A DNA stretch of 7,043 nucleotides, from assembly GCA_946480495.1 (NCBI GenBank), contig CAMLKO010000053.1:1-7043 (forward strand). Reading direction: 5' to 3'. Source of the stretch: an uncultured Caulobacteraceae bacterium (GTDB lineage Bacteria > Pseudomonadota > Alphaproteobacteria > Caulobacterales > Caulobacteraceae). Each line of letters opens with the position of its first letter. Within the stretch, counting starts at the first letter, position 1. The notes beneath the pieces were generated by a model. It made no database searches. It was not told the origin of the DNA and was given only the letters and a program-made list of their open reading frames with translations. Below are positions 1-4,281 of this stretch, one piece after another. Both the position numbers and the translations under genes were made by a program.

Positions 1-31
1 GGCCCTGCCTCCCGGTTAAGGAGACAGGGCC
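1..31 (-). terminator. Candidate terminator hairpin at the end of the lysis operon
   Basis: GGCCCTG (1-7) pairs with CAGGGCC (25-31). After one C/A mismatch, CTCC (9-12) pairs with GGAG (20-23), closing a 7-nt loop CGGTTAA. This is an 11-pair GC-rich stem. It lies after the last minus-strand gene. The T-tract expected downstream on the minus strand would fall beyond the window edge, so intrinsic termination cannot be confirmed. Confidence 0.5.
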
Positions 32-127
32 AGTATACCGGCGGAGGAAGAGGGGAAACGCCGGGGTTGTTGATCACAAACCCGCCCGCATGAGACACAA
101 CGGGGCTTGATGTGAATGGGTGATGGG
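32..127. other. Non-coding stretch downstream of the o-spanin gene
   Basis: No credible gene is seen here on either strand. It contains a 6-bp inverted repeat, CCGGCG (38-43) and CGCCGG (59-64), with a 15-nt purine-rich spacer, and a weaker imperfect dyad around TGATCA (about 66-82). Together with the hairpin at 1-31 this looks like a 3' untranslated or operon-end region. No promoter with two convincing boxes was found. Confidence 0.4.
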
Positions 128-397
128 CTAGGGGCCTCCAGTGCAACCCGACAAAGCCGCCTCTAGCTCGCCCTCATAGGCCGCCCGCAGCTTGTCCCGG
201 ACCAGCAGGCGCTTGACGCCTTCGAAGATGTCCGGGGCCGTGGTGTGGTCGGGGAGGACGGGCCTCTGCGGCCGGGGCTGGGGGTCGCATTTTACAGGTA
301 CAGCGACCTTAACCTCGCGGACCTCGATCTTGGGTTCGGGGGTGGTGGCGCAGGCGGTGAGGGCCAGCGCCAGCGCCAAAATCGACAATCGCATCAT
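128..397 (-). CDS. Rz1-like outer-membrane lipoprotein spanin (o-spanin), 89 aa
   Basis: The product begins with a short basic start (MMR) and a hydrophobic signal (LSILALALAL), ending in the lipobox LTAC (13-16). Cleavage and lipidation would occur at C16, leaving a mature lipoprotein of 74 residues. A Pro-rich segment, PQPRPQRPVLPD (39-50), follows, as is usual for Rz1-type o-spanins, and then a helical C-terminal part (KRLLVRDKLRAAYEGELEAA, 62-81). It should be anchored in the inner leaflet of the outer membrane and bind the i-spanin encoded upstream. A strong GAGGAAAG precedes the start. Two ATG codons are adjacent and either could be used. It is the last gene of the visible operon, with a hairpin about 100 bp downstream. 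At 89 aa it is on the long side for an Rz1. The pairing with 536-955 rests on position and domain type. Confidence 0.88.
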   Translation of the reverse strand: MMRLSILALALALTACATTPEPKIEVREVKVAVPVKCDPQPRPQRPVLPDHTTAPDIFEGVKRLLVRDKLRAAYEGELEAALSGCTGGP

Positions 398-400
398 AGA

Positions 401-408
401 CTTTCCTC
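401..408 (-). promoter_or_regulatory. Ribosome binding site of the o-spanin gene
   Basis: GAGGAAAG on the minus strand lies just upstream of two adjacent ATG codons (397 and 394). It is one of the strongest Shine-Dalgarno sequences in the window and fits a gene that cannot rely on translational coupling because of the 138-bp gap before it. Confidence 0.7.
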
Positions 409-429
409 GCTGGATTCGCTATGGTTTTC

Positions 430-536
430 GGGCTGCGGCTTGAGGGTCGGCAAAGGCGGTTCGAGTCCACCGTTGGTAGGTTCCTGACCTGCGTTGGCAG
501 GTGTGCTGGGGGTTCGATTCCCCTAAACCGCAGCCC
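430..536. repeat. Perfect 9-bp inverted repeat enclosing the tRNA-like region
   Basis: GGGCTGCGG at 430-438 is the exact reverse complement of CCGCAGCCC at 528-536. After one mismatch (439 against 527), 440-441 pair with 525-526. The arms enclose 89 bp and would form a long stem on either strand. The right arm reaches the last base of the i-spanin stop codon and contains the 3' acceptor strand of the tRNA-like sequence. This stem and the cloverleaf at 456-532 are therefore alternative structures. An internal hairpin, ACCTG / CAGGT with a 6-nt loop (487-502), fits inside. In the minus-strand mRNA the stem lies upstream of the lipoprotein gene's ribosome binding site. Confidence 0.7.
456..532 (+). 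tRNA. tRNA-like sequence, possibly degenerate (best fold gives anticodon GCG, Arg)
   Basis: On the plus strand, 508-524 is a good T-arm (GGGGG, loop TTCGATT, CCCCT). It is followed by a 3' acceptor strand AAACCGC (525-531) and A532. GCGGTTC at 456-462 pairs with six of those seven bases. Between them lie a D-arm-like part with A, GTTGGTA and GG in the usual places (465-482), and an anticodon-like arm CTGAC-CTGCGTT-GGCAG (484-500). This makes a 77-nt cloverleaf. Defects are one mismatch each in the acceptor, D and anticodon stems, G instead of U at position 8, and T after the anticodon. CCA is not encoded. A second T-arm-like block (455-471, loop TTCGAGT) overlaps the 5' end. It could be the remnant of another tRNA, or an anticodon arm with CGA (Ser) in an alternative fold. 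A decayed tRNA, a fusion of two, or an attachment-site relic are all possible. Identity is uncertain. Confidence 0.35.
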
Positions 537-955
537 TACTCCCTCATCAGCTCTAGCGCCGACGCGCACAGATCGCCCCCAGGACGCTTCGCCATGATCG
601 CGGCTACATCTCGCCGTGCTTTCACGGAATCGGCCTGTGCGGCCCGGATTTGGGCTGTAGCGGCGGTGCTGATGGCGTCGGCTTCCCGCTTCAGTGCGTC
701 GATGCTGGCGTTCTGGGTTTCAGTGGCGGCTTTCAGGGTAGTGACGTTGGCGTGGCAGGTGGTGAGATCGCGGGCGTCGCGCAGCGCTTCTGACTGCCAG
801 GTCTTGTGCGTGACGGGGTTGACCAGCGCCGCACGGGCCGTTGTCAGGTCCGCCTTGGCGTGATGCAGCCGGAAGGTCTGCGCTCCCAGTGCTAGAACAA
901 GGGAGACGATAACAACGACGCGCCAGTAGCGGGCGAGGAACAGGAGGGCGGTCAT
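536..955 (-). CDS. Rz-like inner-membrane spanin (i-spanin), 139 aa
   Basis: The N-terminus carries one membrane anchor (about residues 11-28, WRVVVIVSLVLALGAQTF). A long periplasmic helix with heptad-like hydrophobic spacing follows from about 55 to 122 (TQNASIDALKREADAI, 80-95). It ends with the Cys-containing motif GGDLCASALELMRE, a form typical of Rz-like proteins. i-Spanins pair with an outer-membrane lipoprotein and span the periplasm to disrupt the outer membrane in the last step of lysis. The partner is the lipoprotein gene at 128-397. The ATG at 955 has GGGGAG upstream with suitable spacing, and the start lies one base after the preceding stop. Unlike many phages, the o-spanin gene is neither nested in nor overlapping this gene. 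A 138-bp gap with a tRNA-like sequence lies between them. Confidence 0.9.
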   Translation of the reverse strand: MTALLFLARYWRVVVIVSLVLALGAQTFRLHHAKADLTTARAALVNPVTHKTWQSEALRDARDLTTCHANVTTLKAATETQNASIDALKREADAISTAATAQIRAAQADSVKARRDVAAIMAKRPGGDLCASALELMRE

Positions 956-956
956 A

Positions 957-1073
957 TCAGCTCCCCAACGCCTTCCTCAGCGCCATGCCGACCGCGACCG
1001 CCTGGGCCAGCACAACACCGGCCCCGCCGCAGACGCCGCCGATCACGAAAAAGCCGATGTAGGTCCAGGTCAT
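957..1073 (-). CDS. Small membrane peptide in the lysis cassette, 38 aa (DUF3789-like)
   Basis: A short frame fills the gap between the endolysin and the inner-membrane spanin. It encodes MTWTYIGFFVIGGVCGGAGV followed by VLAQAVAVGMALRKALGS. The N-terminal 25 residues form one Gly-rich transmembrane helix, and the end is short and basic. The ATG shares bases with the endolysin stop (ATGA at 1070-1073). AAGGGG about nine bases upstream, inside the endolysin gene, is a good ribosome binding site. The stop lies one base before the next gene's ATG, so the junctions on both sides are tight. Its length and Ile-Gly/Gly-Gly helix recall the DUF3789 family of tiny phage membrane peptides; that comparison is from memory. 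Its role is unknown. Possibilities are a holin partner or antiholin, or a spanin-associated peptide. Confidence 0.75.
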   Translation of the reverse strand: MTWTYIGFFVIGGVCGGAGVVLAQAVAVGMALRKALGS

Positions 1074-1711
1074 ATGAGGAGCCCCTTCGCTTCCTGGGTG
1101 CGCTTGATGCGCTCGGGGAGCGCCATCAGGCCCCCGTTGACCTTGAGCGTCACGCCCCGGACATCATCGTTCTTCGCCGGGGCGATGCAGCCGTGGGAGA
1201 CGAAGAAATCGGCCGCCGCATCGCAGGCCTTGCCGATGTCGGTTCTCAGCTCCTCGGGCGTGTAGCCGCTGGCCTCGATGTTGGCCCGGCCGGTTTGCTG
1301 GATTACGCCGGAGCCGCGATTGCGCCAGCCGTCGCCGGGCTCGGTATTGCCCAGGTTCCTTCGCCCCCAGTCCCCGCCATAGACGATGTTGGCGATGGCC
1401 TCCTGGCTGGCCGGCTGTCCGGGCTTCCTGCCGTAGCGCTCGCAGTCGGCGTCGCTGATGCGGTGGGGGCCGAAGGTGGCGCGTAACCCCTCGACGGAGT
1501 AGTTCAGGCTCTCCACCAGCGTTGAGAAGCCCCGGCTCTCGACGTGCGCCTGGCCTAGCCAGTGGGCCAATACTATTCCGGTGAAGCCGCGGGCATGGGC
1601 GGCGCGCTCAATGGCCTCCAGCGTGCCAGGGAGAGCCCGTGGCGCCCATTCCCTGAACCGGGCGGGGTCGATCAGCGGCGCGAGCGTTGCCCCCACAGGG
1701 ACGCAGCTCAC
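1070..1711 (-). CDS. Endolysin, GH19 chitinase-like lysozyme, 213 aa
   Basis: This is the muralytic enzyme of the lysis cassette. GH19-family phage enzymes hydrolyse the beta-1,4 bond between sugars of peptidoglycan. The family signature is clear. The catalytic acid is E58 in the segment LGQAHVESRGF. The second catalytic Glu is E67 in ESLNYS, nine residues later as in bacterial chitinase C-type enzymes. Next come GLRATFGPHRI (75-85), IANIVYGG (107-113 region) and GNTEPGDGWRNRGSGVIQQT (121-140), which is the conserved substrate-cleft block followed by GRAN. The C-terminal part (160-213) is helical. There is no signal peptide or membrane anchor, so release across the inner membrane must depend on a holin. 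The length is normal for a single-domain phage GH19 enzyme without a binding domain. Translation starts at GTG (1711), which shares bases with the upstream stop, and the TGA overlaps the ATG of the next small gene. Confidence 0.95.
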   Translation of the reverse strand: MSCVPVGATLAPLIDPARFREWAPRALPGTLEAIERAAHARGFTGIVLAHWLGQAHVESRGFSTLVESLNYSVEGLRATFGPHRISDADCERYGRKPGQPASQEAIANIVYGGDWGRRNLGNTEPGDGWRNRGSGVIQQTGRANIEASGYTPEELRTDIGKACDAAADFFVSHGCIAPAKNDDVRGVTLKVNGGLMALPERIKRTQEAKGLLI

Positions 1712-2055
1712 GACTTCACCTTCGTCGTAGTCGTCGTCACCACGTCGGGCTTCTCATCCTCGAAGTCGAGGTCCACTGAATTGCCGCCGACGTTGAAGCT
1801 CAACTTGTCCAGCCTGCCCCATGCCAGGGCGACGAGCACGATCCCGATAAGCACGAGACACCCGATCCCGAGCATGGTGAGCCCGTTGATCCGCGCTACT
1901 GCCGTGGCCTCGCTGTTGAACCACTTCCCATAGCCGATCAGGACGATCAGCCACCCGGCTCCAGTGGTTGCCATCACCCCCCCGCCCAGCATCAGGGCGA
2001 AGCGGATCAGGGGAAGGCCGCGCAGGGCGTTGATGACTGCCTCGCGGATATTCAT
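1708..2055 (-). CDS. Putative two-segment holin, 115 aa
   Basis: Two strong transmembrane helices are visible at about residues 18-42 (ALMLGGGVMATTGAGWLIVL within it) and 57-80 (LTMLGIGCLVLIGIVLVALA). They are separated by a short polar loop (GYGKWFNSEATAVARIN). The C-terminal 35 residues are soluble and charged, with an acidic patch (DLDFEDEKPD) and then a run of five Thr and a basic end. The N-terminus is amphipathic and basic. Small size, two membrane segments and a charged tail, directly before an endolysin gene, fit a holin that opens the inner membrane at the time of lysis. The frame also allows a GTG start at 2091. The ATG at 2055 is preferred because it forms an ATGA overlap with the previous gene, like its neighbours. 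The stop overlaps the endolysin GTG (GTGA). The soluble acidic/Thr-rich tail is longer than in minimal two-helix holins. Confidence 0.75.
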   Translation of the reverse strand: MNIREAVINALRGLPLIRFALMLGGGVMATTGAGWLIVLIGYGKWFNSEATAVARINGLTMLGIGCLVLIGIVLVALAWGRLDKLSFNVGGNSVDLDFEDEKPDVVTTTTTKVKS

Positions 2056-2411
2056 CGCAGCACCGCGTCGATCTTGTTTTGAACAAGCCACCAGATCACT
2101 GCGCCCAGCACCGTGATGCTCGCCAGCGCCCCGGCGGCGTACTTGATCCAGCCGTCGTACTGGCCGAACCGGCGGTCCACCCGCTGGCGCAGCCTGCCGA
2201 GGTCTCCCGCAATCCCGGTGCCGATCAGGTCGCCGCGCTCATCGGTGCCGACGTGGCCGACCGTCTCCTTGATGCTGGCGATCTCATGCTTCAGCGCATC
2301 GAAGCCGTCCGACATGGTTTTCTCGATGCGTTGCAGGACCATGGTCTGCATGTCGAGATCGCGGCGCAGATCGGCGTGACTGGGCTGCTCTGGGCGCTTT
2401 ACCGCCGTCAT
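2052..2411 (-). CDS. XhlA/holin-like lysis-accessory membrane protein, 119 aa
   Basis: This protein has a hydrophilic N-terminal region and one C-terminal membrane segment. Residues 10-55 form a likely coiled coil (LQRIEKTMSDGFDALKHEI, 26-44) and residues 72-88 a basic amphipathic helix. Residues 91-110 (YAAGALASITVLGAVIWWLV) are a clear transmembrane helix with a short polar tail. The layout is that of the haemolysin XhlA-like proteins and related phage holin-associated proteins, which work with a holin in lysis. It is the first gene of the lysis block. Its TGA overlaps the next ATG (ATGA at 2052-2055). The ribosome binding site before the ATG at 2411 is weak (GAGCG), and a later in-frame ATG at 2351 is not better placed. 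The topology points to the N-terminus being cytoplasmic. It could itself be a holin; the assignment rests on topology and position, not on recognised sequence identity. Confidence 0.8.
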   Translation of the reverse strand: MTAVKRPEQPSHADLRRDLDMQTMVLQRIEKTMSDGFDALKHEIASIKETVGHVGTDERGDLIGTGIAGDLGRLRQRVDRRFGQYDGWIKYAAGALASITVLGAVIWWLVQNKIDAVLR

Positions 2412-2474
2412 CGGCGCACGCTCGGGCTAAGGTCCATACGATGGCCTTTCGGTCAGGGTGTGGTAAGGGGAACC

Positions 2475-2645
2475 GTGGAGAAATTTCCGACGAACGACCC
2501 TGTTCTCGATGAGGTCTTCCGGCGCAGCAAATGGCTGCCCGGCTTCTTCGTCTTCTGGTACGCCCTGGTCCTTATGGGTAAGCAGGCGGCGTGGCTGGTC
2601 CGCTTTGGTTGGCGTAGGCTCCGAGGAGCCCCGCACTACGGCTGA
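2475..2645 (+). CDS. Probable plus-strand gene for a 56-aa Trp-rich membrane peptide
   Basis: A GTG at 2475 is preceded by AAGGGG (2465-2470), a good ribosome binding site with a slightly short 4-nt spacing. An alternative in-frame GTG at 2460 lacks a well-placed site. The product has a charged N-terminus (EKFPTNDPVLDEVFRRSK) and a strongly hydrophobic aromatic segment (WLPGFFVFWYALVLMG, 20-35). It ends in a basic amphipathic part with W40, W46 and several Arg. This is the composition of a single-pass membrane peptide. By hand count about three-quarters of third codon positions are G or C, against just over half in the competing minus-strand frame (2427-2636), which also lacks a ribosome binding site. 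It is the only plus-strand gene candidate in the window. It runs away from the lysis genes and converges on the 569-aa gene, overlapping it by 74 bp. The function is unknown; a phage accessory (moron-like) membrane protein is an inference. Confidence 0.5.
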   Translation: MEKFPTNDPVLDEVFRRSKWLPGFFVFWYALVLMGKQAAWLVRFGWRRLRGAPHYG

Positions 2646-4281
2646 GACGCGCCTCCAACATCCGTTGATACGGGATGACCTTGGGGTCCTTTCCCGCTAG
2701 CGCGGCTAGCTGCGAAACCGCGCTTTCGATCTCGGCGCGCGATGCCGTCGATGGTAGCTCCGTCACGATCTTGCGGCCCATCAGCATGTAAGGCGTAGCC
2801 GCAGCGGTAAGCCCAGCCGCGACACCGGCCCCCTTGATGGGATTCATCAGCGTCATGGTCCCGAGCGCGCCAAGGCCGACCGCATCGGCGGTGCCGGGGT
2901 TGCCGAAGGCATCCGGCATCAGCCGGGAAGCTGCGCCAGACAGGTCTTGCAGGACCGCTTGGCCCTTGGCGACATTACCCTTGCCGACGCTCTTGTCCGT
3001 CATTCGTACTGACGTTGAGAGTTGGCTGGGGGTAAAGATGCCGTTCTTGTTGGACCGAGCGGCGGCGTTGCGCAGGCGGACGTAGCTCGACCAGCCCTCG
3101 TTCGCCGTGGCGATCTTTTCCCCAGCGGCCGGGTTGGCGCGACCCAGCAGGTTCTTCAACTCGTCAGACACGCCCTCAAGCATGTCCCCGAGCGCCTGTT
3201 GCCCGCCATCTTCCGATGCGCTGCGCTTGGCGGCGATACCGCTGATCTCCGACTGGATCGTGCGCAGTTGTTGTCCGCTGATCGGTCCCGCGAACCGGCT
3301 GTCGAGGCGGTTCTTCAGGATGTTCTTGAACTGCACACCAAGGTCGGCCGGCAGTTCTGAGATTTGCGTGTTGATGTTGGCGAGGGCCGCGTTGAACTCT
3401 GGGTCACGGACCACTTGCGGGACCATAGCCGCAGCCTGATCGTACTCCTTGCCTAGCCGGTCAGCGACGTAGGAAACGGCGGGATGGCCGTTCTTGACGT
3501 TGGGCGGAACCACTTCGCCGAGCGGCTGAAGCGCACGGTTGGCGACGGCACGGTTGAGGGAGGCGACGCCGCGTTCACGGGCGCCCCGGATGGCGGGGCC
3601 AAGGATAGGCGCGCGCTGGGCAAGGTCTTCGGTGCTTTTCGCCAGTCCGCCGATTTGCTGACCGGGTGTCAGGCTGACCCCGGCAGCCTTTAGGGTCCGC
3701 TGCGGCGTCGGCGCTTTGGGCGCGGCCCTGACAGGCGCAGCAGCGCCGATAACGCCCCCCAGGAGCGCGGAGGGCGCGATAGAGCGGTCGGCGGCCCCAA
3801 TGCGCTCGCGCGCCGTTCCTCGGTCAGCAAGGCTGTACGCAGCGCCCTGAGTAGCCGCTGTCACCGCCCCGCGCGCGGCATTGACGCCACGGCCGAGGAG
3901 GCCCGTCGCCTGCGTCGCCAGCCCAGCGTCTCCGGCCGGGATCGCCAGCAATCCGGCGTTGCCGGTGCCGGTCGCCAGGGCCGCAAGGTTCGGGTGGGCC
4001 TGCTGGTAGCTATCCTCGATCTGGCGCTGCCGGGCCATGTTGGTGTTGAACGCGTCGCCCGCCTTCGTCAGCGGCGTCTTGCCCGTCACCACGTCGGAAG
4101 CGGTCGCGACCCCGGCCGCCAACTCATCGCCGATGCCAAGGCCACGGTTCACCTTGGCCAGAAAGCCGGTCGCGTCTTCCAGCGGACTGCGCTTGCGGGC
4201 GGGCTGGCGGGCTGGAGCTTGTCCACTATACTGCGTCCACGGCCCCGTTGACGCGCCGTACTGTTCCCAGGGTCTGCTCAT
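2572..4281 (-). CDS. Putative internal virion / DNA ejection protein, 569 aa, Ala/Gly-rich with LTPGQ motif
   Basis: The ATG at 4281 overlaps the previous stop (ATGA), which fixes the start and suggests translational coupling. The protein begins with a repeated motif, PWEQY (4-8) and PWTQY (14-18), followed by a basic linker. Residues 50-190 are Ala/Gly-rich with weakly hydrophobic helices. LTPGQQIGG (204-212), then TEDLAQRAPILGPAIRGAR (217-235) and a helix containing LNRAVANRAL (242-251), form a block I associate with phage internal proteins. Residues 290-410 are a long helical section (LRTIQSEISGIAAKR, 339-353). Residues 465-500 are the most hydrophobic stretch and could insert into a membrane. 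It has no signal peptide and no recognised enzyme motif. The place after the SLT protein and before the lysis genes fits a partner in DNA ejection. Its last 74 bp are overlapped by a convergent plus-strand reading frame. Confidence is high for the gene and moderate for the role. Confidence 0.85.
   Translation of the reverse strand: MSRPWEQYGASTGPWTQYSGQAPARQPARKRSPLEDATGFLAKVNRGLGIGDELAAGVATASDVVTGKTPLTKAGDAFNTNMARQRQIEDSYQQAHPNLAALATGTGNAGLLAIPAGDAGLATQATGLLGRGVNAARGAVTAATQGAAYSLADRGTARERIGAADRSIAPSALLGGVIGAAAPVRAAPKAPTPQRTLKAAGVSLTPGQQIGGLAKSTEDLAQRAPILGPAIRGARERGVASLNRAVANRALQPLGEVVPPNVKNGHPAVSYVADRLGKEYDQAAAMVPQVVRDPEFNAALANINTQISELPADLGVQFKNILKNRLDSRFAGPISGQQLRTIQSEISGIAAKRSASEDGGQQALGDMLEGVSDELKNLLGRANPAAGEKIATANEGWSSYVRLRNAAARSNKNGIFTPSQLSTSVRMTDKSVGKGNVAKGQAVLQDLSGAASRLMPDAFGNPGTADAVGLGALGTMTLMNPIKGAGVAAGLTAAATPYMLMGRKIVTELPSTASRAEIESAVSQLAALAGKDPKVIPYQRMLEARLSRSAGLLGAYANQSGPATPPAYP

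Noticed and set aside
309..569. Minus-strand 86-aa frame overlapping both spanin genes, a possible nested Rz1.
   Set aside because: No signal peptide or lipobox. The lipoprotein with LTAC at 128-397 is a far better o-spanin.
1725..1745. TCGTCG/GTCGTC-type microsatellite.
   Set aside because: It encodes the Thr run and Lys/Val end of the holin-like protein; no independent repeat array is seen.
2079..2474. Plus-strand frame continuous with and upstream of the 56-aa peptide.
   Set aside because: It is antisense to the XhlA-like gene and reads as His/Arg/Ala-rich shadow sequence. Only the part from 2475 looks protein-like.
2412..2474. Promoter for the plus-strand peptide with TACGAT (2437-2442) as a -10 box.
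   Set aside because: No acceptable -35 sequence lies at the right spacing.
2427..2636. Minus-strand 69-aa frame filling the gap before the lysis cassette.
   Set aside because: It starts at GTG without a ribosome binding site, its sequence is Pro/Glu/Arg-rich without domain character, and its third-position GC is lower than that of the plus-strand frame. It remains the main alternative.
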